38,283 nucleotides of DNA from Hyphomicrobiales bacterium (GCA_018335895.1 JAGXQU010000108.1:1-38283), one strand, 5' to 3'. Shown: positions 1 through 8,478, counted from the first letter of the stretch. Notes: generated by a model not told the origin, from the sequence alone. Numbers and translations: made by a program.

Positions 1-690
1 GGGGTATATCGTGCCGTCGTCAAGCAGTACCGCCTCGACGCGCTTGTGCCCGAGGATCGCCTTGGTCTGCGCGCGGCAATGCACGCGGATGCCGCGGCCT
101 TCGAGTTCCCGCTGCAACAGCGCGCCCGCCGACGGATCGAGCTGCAATTCCATGAGATGCCCCATGAGATGCAGCACGACGACTTCCATTCCGCGCTTTC
201 TCAGTGCCGCAGCTGCTTCAAGACCGAGCAGACCGCCGCCGATAACGACAGCCTTGGTGTCCGGACGTGCCGCGACGGCAAGCATCGTTTCGACGTCGTC
301 GAGATCGCGGAAGGAAACGACGCCGGAGAGATCCTTACCTGCCACCGGAAGCACGAACGGCGCCGAACCCGTCGCAATCACGAGCCGGTCGTACGGCGTT
401 TCGCCGTTTCGCGAAAAAACGACCTTTCTTTCGCGGTCGATTTTCGTGACGCTCTCGCCGAAGCGGCATGAGACGTTATGCTTTGCGTACCAGGCAGCGT
501 CGTGCGTCACGATATCGCCGAACGTCTCTTCGCCCGCGAGCACGGGCGAAAGCATGATGCGGTTATAGTTTCCGTGGCGCTCGGCCCCGAACAACGTTAC
601 AGCGAAGTCGTCCGGCGCTGCCGCGAACAGATGTTCGAGCAACCGACCGGACGCCATTCCGCTGCCGACGATGACGAGACGCTGCTTCAT
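1..690 (-). CDS. nirB: Nitrite reductase large subunit, N-terminal part (runs off left edge)
   Basis: The reverse strand is open from an ATG at 690 to the window edge (230 codons). The protein begins with an FAD-binding Rossmann motif (VIVGSGMASG) and has the segment NYNRIMLSPVLAGE typical of NirB/NasB flavoprotein domains. A second NAD(P)H-binding glycine motif (VVIGGGLLGLEAA) follows near residue 150. Known family role: cytoplasmic assimilatory NAD(P)H-nitrite reductase, making ammonium from nitrite. The gene starts 14 bp after nrtD, so it is probably the fourth gene of the nrtABD operon. The sirohaem/Fe-S domains lie outside the window, so a related assimilatory FAD subunit cannot be fully excluded. 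Confidence 0.88.
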   Translation of the reverse strand, partial: MKQRLVIVGSGMASGRLLEHLFAAAPDDFAVTLFGAERHGNYNRIMLSPVLAGEETFGDIVTHDAAWYAKHNVSCRFGESVTKIDRERKVVFSRNGETPYDRLVIATGSAPFVLPVAGKDLSGVVSFRDLDDVETMLAVAARPDTKAVVIGGGLLGLEAAAALRKRGMEVVVLHLMGHLMELQLDPSAGALLQRELEGRGIRVHCRAQTKAILGHKRVEAVLLDDGTIYP

Positions 691-704
691 TGTTCGCAGC
701 CGTC

Positions 705-1493
705 CTAGGCGGCCTCTACATAGCGGTGCCGCTCGTAGAGGAATTTGAGCACCGCCGCGCGGCACTTGGTATAGGCGGCGTCGGAAACGAGTTCGAGACG
801 CTTGCGCGGGCGCGCGAGGGGCACTTCAAGGATTTCGCCAATCTTTGCCGCCGGCCCATTGGTCATCATCACGATGCGGTCGGAGAGCAGCACCGCCTCG
901 TCCACGTCGTGCGTGATCATCATGACCGTGTTGCCGAGCTTCTGATGAAGCGCCATCACGGAGTCCTGCAGGTGCGCGCGGGTGAGCGCGTCAAGCGCTC
1001 CGAAGGGCTCATCCAACAGAAGTACTTTCGGCTCCATCGCAAGCGCGCGCGCGATACCGACGCGCTGCTTCATGCCGCCCGAAATTTCCGCGGGACGCTT
1101 GTCTTTGGCATGCACCATCTGCACAAGGTCGAGATTGTGCAGCGTCCACGCGTGGCGCTCGGCGCGGGATTTCGTCTTCGAGAAGACCTTGTCCACCGCA
1201 AGTCGCACGTTGTCGTAGACGGTCAGCCACGGCAGCAGCGAATGGTTCTGGAATACGACCGCACGATCCGGACCGGGCTCGTCAACCTGACGGCCTTCGA
1301 GAATAACGCCTCCGTTCGTCGAACCGGTCAGGCCGGCTACGATATTGAGAAGCGTGGACTTGCCGCAGCCGGAATGGCCGATAATCGAGACATACTCTCC
1401 CTTCGCCACATCGAGCGTGATGCCGCGAAGCACCTCGGTCGTCTGCGAGCCGCGCTGGAAAGTCTTATCGACGTGATCGATCTTGAGATACAT
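705..1493 (-). CDS. nrtD: Nitrate ABC transporter ATP-binding protein
   Basis: A 262-aa ABC ATPase. Walker A is GHSGCGKST (about residues 39-47), the signature is ISGGMKQRVGIARAL, Walker B is VLLLDEPFGALD, and the H-loop is ITHDVDEA. The start MYLKIDHVDK at 1493 gives the normal family length; the longer open frame up to 1694 overlaps nrtB and was rejected. It lies 10 bp after nrtB and 14 bp before nirB. It powers nitrate/nitrite import with NrtA and NrtB at the inner membrane. The subfamily (nitrate rather than taurine or sulfonate) is assigned from neighbours and overall similarity. Confidence 0.92.
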   Translation of the reverse strand: MYLKIDHVDKTFQRGSQTTEVLRGITLDVAKGEYVSIIGHSGCGKSTLLNIVAGLTGSTNGGVILEGRQVDEPGPDRAVVFQNHSLLPWLTVYDNVRLAVDKVFSKTKSRAERHAWTLHNLDLVQMVHAKDKRPAEISGGMKQRVGIARALAMEPKVLLLDEPFGALDALTRAHLQDSVMALHQKLGNTVMMITHDVDEAVLLSDRIVMMTNGPAAKIGEILEVPLARPRKRLELVSDAAYTKCRAAVLKFLYERHRYVEAA

Positions 1494-1503
1494 GATCCGC
1501 TCC

Positions 1504-2400
1504 TTAGGATTGCGCGGTGCCGCGGGTAACGATCGTGGACACGCCTGCAACCAGGCGGTCGAGTACGAAGCCCACGAGGCCGATGTAGATAAGCGCAACG
1601 ACGATGTCGGAGAGGCGCGAGGAATTCCACGCGTCCCAGATGAAGAAGCCGATCCCGACTCCGCCGGTGAGCATTTCGGCAGCGACAATCGCAAGCCAGG
1701 AAAGGCCGATACCGATCCGCAGTCCGGTAAAGATGTAAGGCGCCGCCGACGGCACCATGATCTTGTAGAAGTATTCGATCGGATTGAGTTTCAGCACGAG
1801 CGCGACGTTGCGATAGTCCTGGGGGATGTTCCGGATACCGACGGCGGTATTGATAATGACCGGCCAGATCGCCGTGATGAAGATTACGAAGATCGCCGAC
1901 GGGTTTGCATCCCGGAAGGCCGCAAGCGACAACGGCAGCCACGCGAGTGGCGGCACGGTGCGCAGCACCTGAAAGATCGGATCGAGCCCGCGCATGGCCC
2001 AGGTCGACTGCCCGACGATCGCGCCGAGCAGAACGCCGGCGATCGCAGCCAGTCCGAAACCGTAGGCAACTCGTTCCAGCGACGTCAGGATTCTCAGACC
2101 AAGACCGATGTCCTGCGGGCCGGCAACGAAAAACGGATCGACGATAAGATCTTTCGAGTCCTGCCAGATCTTCAGGGGAGAAGGCAGAGAAGCCTTGGGG
2201 CTGTTGGTCGCGAGCTGCCAGACGACGAGGATGATCGCGAGCACGATCAACGGCGGGACGATCCGCGCTGCGATCTCGCTCATCATCGGCAGCGCCCGCG
2301 ACAAAAGCGACTTCGCCGGCACTTGCGGCATGGGCAGCACTTCCGCGGAAGCCTGTGTCAGCGCCACAACATTTTCGGTATTTCTGATCGGCATATTCAT
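1504..2400 (-). CDS. nrtB: Nitrate ABC transporter permease
   Basis: A 298-aa integral membrane permease of the NrtB/SsuC/TauC type, with about six hydrophobic segments (the first is VPPLIVLAIILVVWQL). A cytoplasmic coupling segment (EYFYKIMVPSAAPYIFTG) should contact NrtD. The start MNMPIRN at 2400 follows GGGAGAA with a 6-nt spacer; the longer frame to 2610 overlaps nrtA. Family role: the membrane channel of the nitrate transporter. It sits 59 bp after nrtA in the same operon. Confidence 0.92.
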   Translation of the reverse strand: MNMPIRNTENVVALTQASAEVLPMPQVPAKSLLSRALPMMSEIAARIVPPLIVLAIILVVWQLATNSPKASLPSPLKIWQDSKDLIVDPFFVAGPQDIGLGLRILTSLERVAYGFGLAAIAGVLLGAIVGQSTWAMRGLDPIFQVLRTVPPLAWLPLSLAAFRDANPSAIFVIFITAIWPVIINTAVGIRNIPQDYRNVALVLKLNPIEYFYKIMVPSAAPYIFTGLRIGIGLSWLAIVAAEMLTGGVGIGFFIWDAWNSSRLSDIVVALIYIGLVGFVLDRLVAGVSTIVTRGTAQS

Positions 2401-2459
2401 CCCGAATTCTCCCAAAGAGTTGGGGCTGCGGTACGCCGCAGCCCGTTCGCCTGTTCTGT

Positions 2460-3776
2460 TCAGACTTCCACCCTCTTGATCGAAAGACTCTTCAAGTAAG
2501 CCTGAGGGTTCGCGGGATCGAAGGTCTTTCCGTCGAAGAACTTCTCGACCCCACGCGAGTCGCCGGTCGGATAACCGGAAAGGCCGAGCGATTTCGCGGC
2601 TTCGATCCATAGGTCGGAGCGGTTCGTCTTGTTGACGAGCGCCTTGATATCGACCGTCGGCTCGAATTTACCCCAACGAATATTCTCGGTTACGAACCAC
2701 GCATCGAGACTCTTCCAGGGATAGGAGACTTCGCCCTTGTCGCCCCAGAACTTCATGTAGAGCTTGGTGCCCTTCTCGACGCGGCCGCGCCCGTAGTTGA
2801 TGTCGCCTTTGATACGGCCGATGATGTCCGGCACCGGCACGTTGAACCATTGCCGCTTGCCGATGATCTCCGCCATCTCTTGCTTGTTCTCGAACTTGTC
2901 GCACCACTGCTGCGCTTCCATCACGGCCATCATGATGGCTTTTGCAGCCTTCGGATTCTCGTCGACCCAGTCGGCACGCATGCCGAGTACTTTTTCCGGG
3001 TGATTGAACCAGAGCTCCCCGGTCGTCAGCGCAGTGAAGCCGATATCCTGGTTGACGAGCTGCTCGTTCCACGGCTCGCCGACACAGAAGCAATCCATGT
3101 TGCCGACTTTCATGTTGGCAACCATCTGCGGCGGCGGCACGACGATGGTGGAGACATCCTTGTCGGGGTCGATGCCGCCGGCGGCGAGCCAGTAGCGAAT
3201 CCAGACGTCATGCGTGCCGCCCGGATAGGTCATCGCGGCTTTAACTTCTTTGCCTTCGGCCCTCTTCTTCGCGAAAGCCGCCTTCAAGCCCGAAGAGTCG
3301 GTCCCGACTTTCAGATCCTTGTATTCGTTCGAAACTGAAATTCCCTGACAGTCGTAGTTCAGGTTCAGCAGCGTATACATCGGCACCGGTTGCTTGTTCT
3401 GCATCGTGATGCCGGACGAGTAGAGATGAATTTTCGGGCGAAGAATGTGCGCGCCGTCGATTCCGTTCGCCTTGGTGCCGAGCGCCATGTTGTCGCGCGT
3501 GGCACCCCACGACGCCTGCTTGAGAATTTGCATCTCGGTCAGGCCGTACTTTGCGTAGATACCCTTCTCCTGCGCGATGATAAGCGGAGCGGCATCCGTC
3601 AGCGCGATATAACCGAGCTTGGTGCCTTTCACTTCCGGGCCGCCGGCCTGCGCAAAGGCACCGCCCGGCAGCGCCAGTTTCGCCGAAGCGAGCAGCGCCG
3701 CAGCGCCCGCGGTCGATTTCAGAAATTCGCGCCGATCGACGCCGCGCCGTGCGATGATCTTGCCTGTCTTCTTCAT
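2460..3776 (-). CDS. nrtA: Nitrate-binding periplasmic protein with Tat signal
   Basis: A 438-aa substrate-binding protein. Residues 1-43 form a twin-arginine export signal (RREFLK at 15-20, hydrophobic stretch, AFAQA cleavage region). The mature part has NrtA/NasS features: GYIALTDAAPLIIAQEKG at the start of the domain and the WNEQLV segment after CFCVGEP. Known role: periplasmic capture of nitrate/nitrite for NrtB-NrtD. It is the first gene of nrtA-nrtB-nrtD-nirB, preceded by a leader with an intrinsic terminator and an ANTAR-type hairpin. It is a paralogue of the nearby sensor NasS, which lacks the export signal. Confidence 0.93.
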   Translation of the reverse strand: MKKTGKIIARRGVDRREFLKSTAGAAALLASAKLALPGGAFAQAGGPEVKGTKLGYIALTDAAPLIIAQEKGIYAKYGLTEMQILKQASWGATRDNMALGTKANGIDGAHILRPKIHLYSSGITMQNKQPVPMYTLLNLNYDCQGISVSNEYKDLKVGTDSSGLKAAFAKKRAEGKEVKAAMTYPGGTHDVWIRYWLAAGGIDPDKDVSTIVVPPPQMVANMKVGNMDCFCVGEPWNEQLVNQDIGFTALTTGELWFNHPEKVLGMRADWVDENPKAAKAIMMAVMEAQQWCDKFENKQEMAEIIGKRQWFNVPVPDIIGRIKGDINYGRGRVEKGTKLYMKFWGDKGEVSYPWKSLDAWFVTENIRWGKFEPTVDIKALVNKTNRSDLWIEAAKSLGLSGYPTGDSRGVEKFFDGKTFDPANPQAYLKSLSIKRVEV

Positions 3777-3808
3777 CTCATTTCCCTCTGTTCTCGTTGC
3801 TCCGGACC

Positions 3809-3865
3809 CAAAAACAAAAAAAGCCGCGAACTTTCCCGCGCGTGTCGCGCGGTCAGTTCAGCGGC
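3809..3865 (-). terminator. Intrinsic terminator in the nrtA leader (antitermination target)
   Basis: Read leftward, GCCGCTGAACT (3865-3855) pairs with AGTTCGCGGC (3832-3823), enclosing a GC-rich internal hairpin. A U-rich tract follows (TTTTTTTGTTTT, 3822-3811). The terminator lies upstream of nrtA rather than after a gene, so it must be read through for expression. This is the arrangement known for NasT/NasR-type ANTAR antiterminators, and nasT is encoded next door. Confidence 0.8.
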
Positions 3866-3877
3866 GTCGCTGTTTCT

Positions 3878-3893
3878 GGTCCGTCTGTGGACC
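3878..3893 (-). promoter_or_regulatory. ANTAR-type hexaloop hairpin (P1) in nrtA leader
   Basis: Read leftward, GGTCC-ACAGAC-GGACC forms a perfect 5-bp stem with a six-base loop having A at loop position 1 and G at position 4. These are the two conserved loop bases known for ANTAR protein RNA targets. It sits just upstream of the leader terminator. A second hexaloop hairpin (P2), expected to overlap the terminator, is not clear; CAGC-GACGCC-GCTG next to it is a poor match. Confidence 0.62.
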
Positions 3894-3933
3894 GGTGCCG
3901 ACTTCATCGGCGGCACGATTCGAATTGGTTTAA

Positions 3934-3949
3934 TTCAAGCGCTGTGCCA
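3934..3949 (-). promoter_or_regulatory. Sigma-54 (-24/-12) promoter for nrtABD-nirB
   Basis: The reverse strand reads TGGCACAGCGCTTGAA, matching TGGCACR-N4-TTGCW at all but one position. It would start a transcript roughly 145 nt before the nrtA start codon, leaving room for the hexaloop hairpin and the terminator. Nitrogen assimilation operons are commonly RpoN/NtrC dependent; no convincing NtrC pair was found. Confidence 0.6.
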
Positions 3950-4086
3950 CCCGTCGCGGCAAGACGATAAGTTCGTCAGAATCAGAGGGTTAATGCCAAA
4001 CTTCGCGGCGGGTGAAATGGCGGAGTTCTGCCCTTTCCTGCTCTGGGTTGAGTCATCTGCGCTTTTTTTGTGCACCGCACCTAAGT

Positions 4087-5259
4087 TCAGCGCCTACGAA
4101 TGCTCCAGCCCGAGAGGTGCTTTTCGAGGTCGAGCGGATCGAACTCCGGCCCGTCGAATGCGCCGATCCCGTCTTTTGGCTCCTGCTCCGGCGGCAAATC
4201 CCCCGCGCCAAGAACCTGATCGTAGATGTCCGGCCGGAATGTTTCGCGCGCCGCGAGCAGCAGTTCCTTCGCAAGCGGCGCCTGTCCCCAACGCACCATT
4301 TGCGCGTAAAGCCATGACGCCTGCACGCGGTCGGGCCGCGCTGCGCCGCGCCTGCCGACCATGAGGTAACGGTCGCTCTCCCGATAGTCGCCGCCGGGCG
4401 ACACCTTCAAGCGGCCGTCAAGGGTGCGCCGCGTGATCTCCGGCGCGACATTCAGCCGGTCGGGCGCCGACAGAATCCGGCTGACTTCGTCGCGGTTGAC
4501 CTCATTCTCGATGAAGTCGGCTGCTTTCTTGTGTGCGCGCACAAGTGCATGCAGCGCATCCCTATTCTCTGCAGCCCAAGTCACGCGCATGGCCAGCACC
4601 TTCTCCGCCGCGCGCTGCAGTATTTCGGATACGAAATGCAGGATATGCGCGATGCCGAGTTCGACTGCGACCGAATTCCAGGGTGCCCCCACGCAGAATG
4701 CATCGACATGGCCGTTCTTGATGCTCTCCACCATAAAGGGCGGAGGCAGCACGACCATCTGCACGTCCTCGTCGGGATCGACGCCCGCAGACGCCATCCA
4801 GAAGCGAAGCTGGTAATTGTGCGTGGAAAACGGGAAGGTCATGCCGAACTTGAGGAGCGGAAGACCCTTCTGCCTTCGCTCCAGCACGATCTTCGCGAGC
4901 GCCTTTGCCGTCACCTTCGGATCGGCCATATCGCCTTCCGCATGGCCGCGAAGCGCCTCATAGAGCGCACTGGTCACCGTGATCGCATTGCCGTTCAGCC
5001 CGAGATTGAACGGCGCGATGATCGGCACATGGACGTGGCCGATCCCCATGTTTGAGGCGATCGCGACCGGTGCCAGCAGGTGGGCGGCATCGAACATGCC
5101 GATATTGAGCTTGTCGCGGACATTCGACCACGACACCTCGCGCACCAGTTCGACATCGAGCCCCTCTTCTCTGGCGAAGCCCCGGTCCACGGCGACGATC
5201 AAGGCCGCAGCATCCGCCAGCGGAATGAAGCCGATACGAAGCTTGCGATTTTCGGTCAT
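4087..5259 (-). CDS. nasS: Nitrate/nitrite-sensing regulator NasS
   Basis: A 390-aa NrtA-like binding protein without signal peptide, so probably cytoplasmic. The N-terminus (LRIGFIPLADAAALIVAVDRG) matches NrtA/NasS, and it keeps the FCVGAPWNSVAVE segment. Known role in Paracoccus, Azotobacter and Bradyrhizobium: without nitrate or nitrite NasS holds NasT inactive, and ligand binding releases NasT. The start ATG overlaps the nasT stop (ATGA), so the pair is translationally coupled. Length and partner distinguish it from a transporter subunit. Confidence 0.9.
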   Translation of the reverse strand: MTENRKLRIGFIPLADAAALIVAVDRGFAREEGLDVELVREVSWSNVRDKLNIGMFDAAHLLAPVAIASNMGIGHVHVPIIAPFNLGLNGNAITVTSALYEALRGHAEGDMADPKVTAKALAKIVLERRQKGLPLLKFGMTFPFSTHNYQLRFWMASAGVDPDEDVQMVVLPPPFMVESIKNGHVDAFCVGAPWNSVAVELGIAHILHFVSEILQRAAEKVLAMRVTWAAENRDALHALVRAHKKAADFIENEVNRDEVSRILSAPDRLNVAPEITRRTLDGRLKVSPGGDYRESDRYLMVGRRGAARPDRVQASWLYAQMVRWGQAPLAKELLLAARETFRPDIYDQVLGAGDLPPEQEPKDGIGAFDGPEFDPLDLEKHLSGWSIRRR

Positions 5260-5867
5260 TTCAATAGCTCCGCGGCGGTAATGATGGACTGGGCGATCTC
5301 GGCGATCTTCTTCTTCTCGTTCTGTGCCGCCGCGCGCAGCAATGTGTAGGCTTCCTCTTCCGAGAGGGATTTCCGCTTCATCAGGATGCCCTTGGCGCGG
5401 TCGATCACCTTGCGCTCCTCAAGCGCGGACTTCGTCTGCTCCAACTCGGTTGAGATGCGCGAGAAGGCGTTGAAGCGGGAAATCGAAATATCGAGAATGT
5501 GCTTGATGCGGTCTTTCTTCAGCCCGTCGACGATATAGCTCGACACACCGGCATCGACGGCGGCCGCGATGGAAGCGCTGTCGCTCTGGTCCACGAACAT
5601 GGCGATCGGCCGCTTGACGGCGCGGCTCACGCGGAACATCTGCTCCAGCACGTCGCGGCTCGGGTTCGCGAGGTCGATTAGGATGACGTCGGGATCGATC
5701 GCGTAAATCCGCTCGAGAAGGTTGTCGGTACCCTCGACCCGGATCACATGGCGGTGCCCGGCCTCGCGCAGACCTTCCTCCAGGATAGCCGAACGAACCG
5801 GGCTATCGTCCACAATGACGATCTTGAGATTGCTTTCGCTGAACACTTGTGACGCCAATGAAATCAT
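5256..5867 (-). CDS. nasT: ANTAR-domain transcription antiterminator NasT
   Basis: A 203-aa protein with a receiver-like domain (about residues 14-130; KIVIVDDSPVR, then DVILIDLANPS with the phosphoacceptor-type Asp). A C-terminal ANTAR RNA-binding helical domain follows (about 142-200; VIDRAKGILMKRKSLSEEEA). Known role: binds hexaloop RNA hairpins in the leader of nitrate genes and prevents termination; NasS sequesters it. Such a target lies in the nrtA leader. The ATG at 5867 was chosen, but the sigma-54-like element starts only 18 bp upstream, so a GTG a few codons later is possible. Confidence 0.92.
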   Translation of the reverse strand: MISLASQVFSESNLKIVIVDDSPVRSAILEEGLREAGHRHVIRVEGTDNLLERIYAIDPDVILIDLANPSRDVLEQMFRVSRAVKRPIAMFVDQSDSASIAAAVDAGVSSYIVDGLKKDRIKHILDISISRFNAFSRISTELEQTKSALEERKVIDRAKGILMKRKSLSEEEAYTLLRAAAQNEKKKIAEIAQSIITAAELLK

Positions 5868-5885
5868 CGAACTGGCGAAGATTTA

Positions 5886-5901
5886 TGCAATAGGCAGGCC
5901 A
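5886..5901 (-). promoter_or_regulatory. Possible sigma-54 promoter for nasT-nasS
   Basis: The reverse strand reads TGGCCTGCCTATTGCA, that is TGGC-N7-TTGCA with correct -24/-12 spacing, 18 bp before the annotated nasT ATG. The resulting leader would be very short (about 9 nt), which weakens the call or argues for a later nasT start. Confidence 0.4.
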
Positions 5902-6092
5902 GTTTGCCTGACAAGGCGTCGCATGTGACGTGCGGAACGCCGAACCGGCATGGCCGGCAGCTGACCTGGTAAGCTTTGTGTTTCGGCTGCGATCGAGATC
6001 GTGCAGGAGGCCGGTGCTGATCCGGTAGATTCAGCCGTCCAGGTTCAGTTCCTGTCCGCGCGCACGACCCATCATCTTTTTACTCAGATTAC
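5902..6092. other. Gene-free stretch upstream of nasT
   Basis: Apart from the sigma-54-like element at its edge, I see only short GC-rich palindromic words (for example GGCATGGCCGGC near 5948) and no credible reading frame. Confidence 0.4.
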
Positions 6093-6432
6093 TCAGACGG
6101 ACGCGGCCGCCTGCTGCAGCGCGCGCTGAAGACAACCCTTCGCCGGATTGCTGGTGCCGATGCAACTCGAGCAGAAGATGCGGAATCCCCAGAACGCCGG
6201 TTTGACGCCGCCGGTCATCGCAATCGACATGCCGTAGCTCTTCGGGATGAAGAAGGCGCCGCAGGCTGCGATCGCGGAGGTGAAGCCGATGATCGCAGCC
6301 AATTCCATCTCGATCTGCTTGTTGCGCTCGGTAGCATTCGCGCACGGCATCGGACGCAATAGCTCCTTGCGAATGATCGCGGGGATCATCTGGAAGGTGG
6401 ACGCGGATATGAACGCGAAGGTTATCGACGCG
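6093..6432 (-). pseudogene. narK: narK nitrate/nitrite MFS transporter, decayed C-terminal remnant
   Basis: One reverse frame reads FAFISASTFQMIPAIIRKE, then AAIIGFTSAIAACGAFFIPK and SYGMSIAMTGG. These are the conserved last helices of NarK-type antiporters. A stop lies just upstream of the match and the normal C-terminal end is replaced by unrelated residues, leaving about 110 of the usual 400-450 or more residues. The N-terminal two thirds are absent. The FNR box at 6520-6533 lies about 90 bp beyond the break and may have been the narK promoter. Confidence 0.72.
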
Positions 6433-6519
6433 CCTCAAGCACAACAGACGCGGAGTGGAGAAACTTTCTCTTGGGTGCTCAAAAGTCAGGTTTGGGCTAT
6501 CCTTTGTTGGAGCATAGAA

Positions 6520-6533
6520 TTGACTATTATCAA
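6520..6533. promoter_or_regulatory. FNR/FixK-type box
   Basis: TTGACTATTATCAA matches TTGAY-N4-ATCAA. Its centre is only 37 bp before the Crp/Fnr start codon, too close for a standard -41.5 activator site of that gene. It may repress that gene or have served the now deleted narK 5' end on the other strand. Confidence 0.6.
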
Positions 6534-6563
6534 TCACCGGACTGCGTAAAGGCGAACTGAGAA

Positions 6564-7262
6564 ATGCGGGAATCCGACCTGGAAGCGCTGCGTTCGCTGC
6601 ATCTCTTCGAGAAAATGTCTGCCCGCCACCTCGAACGGCTCACGCGCCCTGCTTCGCTCCAGCGTTATCCTCAGAACACGCTCCTGATTTCCGAGGGCGA
6701 CAAGCCGGACTTCCTTCATGTCCTTATTGAAGGTTGCGTCGAGCTATTTGCATCACACAATGAGCGGCACACGACGATCGACGTGATCCGACCGACGACG
6801 ACATTCATTCTGGCCGCCGTCATTCTCGACCAGCCCTATCTGAAATCGGCGAAGACGCTGCTAGAATCGCGCGTGCTCCTGCTCCCCGCCGAAGCAGTGC
6901 GCGCGGTATTCCGCGAGGATTCGCATTTCGCCTATGCGGTGGTCGCCGAACTCTCGGAACGCTACCGCAGCGTCGTAAAACTTCTCAAAGATCAGAAGCT
7001 TCGCCTGACGCCGGAACGGCTTGCAAACTGGCTTTTGAAAACCTGCTCCCGCCAGGAAAGCAGCGGCGCCATCACCCTTGATTTCGAGAAGAAAACGCTC
7101 GCGTCGCTCCTCGGCACGACACCGGAAAATCTTTCGCGTGCGCTTTCACAGCTTGAGACCGTCGGCGTGATGACTGCCGGCCGCAAGATCACAATAACTG
7201 ATAAAGACATGCTCGTGACCTTTGCAAAACCTTCGCCCTTGATCGACGACCCGGCCTGCTAG
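6564..7262 (+). CDS. Crp/Fnr family transcriptional regulator
   Basis: A 232-aa regulator with an N-terminal cyclic-nucleotide-binding-like beta barrel (LISEGDKPDFLHVLIEGCVELF) and a C-terminal winged helix. The recognition region is LASLLGTTPENLSRALSQLE (about residues 180-199). There is no N-terminal cysteine cluster, so it is not an oxygen-sensing Fe-S FNR; it resembles NNR/NarR/DNR-like members that often sit with nitrate genes. Its position beside a narK relic and an FNR box supports a nitrogen-oxide or low-oxygen role, but the ligand cannot be read from sequence. Confidence 0.85.
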   Translation: MRESDLEALRSLHLFEKMSARHLERLTRPASLQRYPQNTLLISEGDKPDFLHVLIEGCVELFASHNERHTTIDVIRPTTTFILAAVILDQPYLKSAKTLLESRVLLLPAEAVRAVFREDSHFAYAVVAELSERYRSVVKLLKDQKLRLTPERLANWLLKTCSRQESSGAITLDFEKKTLASLLGTTPENLSRALSQLETVGVMTAGRKITITDKDMLVTFAKPSPLIDDPAC

Positions 7263-7365
7263 ACGAACACAGGACTCAATTGCTTGCAATTGCAGATAAA
7301 TGCCCCGTGCACCGAACGCTCAAGTCCGAAACCGTTATCAATACAAAACTGGCGGAATAGACTTA

Positions 7366-8478
7366 TTAATTGGAAAGTTCGGCAGGAAAGGTCACGGTAA
7401 AGCAGGCTCCCTGTCCTGCTGGATTGGCCCCCGCGGCGACCGAACCTTCGAGCTGGGATGCAAGCGTTACTACCAGCTTCATACCCAGACCATTTCCAGC
7501 GGATGCGGGATCGAAGTCCGCAGCAAATCCTGCGCCTTGGTCGCATACGGACAGTTCAAATCGGCCATGTCCGGCGGATTCAAATCGAACCAGAATGTCG
7601 CCAGCGCCATGTTTTGCGGCATTGGTGATCAGCTCGTTCACAATCAGTCCGATCGGTTGAATCTTTGTCGTCGGAAAAACAGCCTCCACGCCTTCCACGC
7701 TGATTGAGACGCCTAAGACGCCTGAAAGGTCCGCACAGATACGTTGGATGAACTTCAGACAGCCGACGCGCTCGCTGGGCTCAGCGGCATAGAAGTGCTT
7801 GTGTACGCGCGCGACCACCATGACTCGATCCGCAGCTTGCTTGAGTTGCGCTGAACTGTCAGCGGATGTCGTGCGCGCTTGCATGGAAAGCATGCTACTC
7901 ACGAACTGCAGGCTATTCATCACGCGGTGGTCGATTTCACGGGCGAGCATGCGGGCCTGGTTGACCGCGCGTATGGAGGACAGCCTCAGTTCTAGCTGAT
8001 CCATCACTACCGAAGCGAGGTCAGTCAGATCGTCAATCTGGGCTTGATCGATCGTTCGCGGTTCCTTGTCTATCACGCAGAGGGTGCCGAGGTTGTATCC
8101 GTCAGATGTCCGCAGCGGGACACCCGCGTAGAACCGCAAGCCAAAATCGCCAGCAACCAATGGATTAGCGAGCGACCGAACATCTTTCGTCGCGTCCGGC
8201 AAAATGTGTGGGGCGACGGAGAGAATTGCCGAGGCGCAAAGACCAGGATCGCGGCCAATCTGTTGGGCGTCCAATCCGTGGTGGGACTTGAACCAGATGC
8301 GATCCTCATCGACCACGCTGATGATCGCAATCGGCACCCCGAAGCGTCTTGCAGCGATCGCGGTAATGCGGTCGAACGCGCCGTCAGGCGGGGTATCCAG
8401 CACATCGTACCGTCGCACCGCTGCCAGGCGTTGTGGTTCGTCTGCAGGAAGTAAATCACTGGAGGCCGCTACGTTCAC
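7366..8478 (-). CDS. GAF-domain sensor histidine kinase (HisKA_2 type)
   Basis: A 370-aa soluble kinase. A GAF domain covers about residues 25-165. The dimerisation/phosphoacceptor segment AREIDHRVMNSLQ has its His at about 184. The ATP-binding domain carries the N box (VNELITNAAKHG), G1 (DQGAGF) and G2 (GNGLGMKL). The EIDHRVxNxLQ pattern marks the HisKA_2/HWE-like class, common in alphaproteobacterial general stress and light signalling. No membrane segment is present, and no response regulator is adjacent, so it is an orphan kinase. The start is GTG at 8478 behind GAGGAAATA. The stimulus is unknown. Confidence 0.87.
   Translation of the reverse strand: MNVAASSDLLPADEPQRLAAVRRYDVLDTPPDGAFDRITAIAARRFGVPIAIISVVDEDRIWFKSHHGLDAQQIGRDPGLCASAILSVAPHILPDATKDVRSLANPLVAGDFGLRFYAGVPLRTSDGYNLGTLCVIDKEPRTIDQAQIDDLTDLASVVMDQLELRLSSIRAVNQARMLAREIDHRVMNSLQFVSSMLSMQARTTSADSSAQLKQAADRVMVVARVHKHFYAAEPSERVGCLKFIQRICADLSGVLGVSISVEGVEAVFPTTKIQPIGLIVNELITNAAKHGAGDILVRFESAGHGRFELSVCDQGAGFAADFDPASAGNGLGMKLVVTLASQLEGSVAAGANPAGQGACFTVTFPAELSN

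Noticed and set aside
46-708. Forward-strand reading frames over the first 700 bp
   Set aside because: They are antisense shadows of nirB, whose reverse-strand translation carries clear FAD/NAD-binding motifs.
1483-2499. Long forward frame of 338 codons opposite nrtB
   Set aside because: Highly charged shadow of the GC-rich nrtB gene, which itself has normal permease features and operon spacing.
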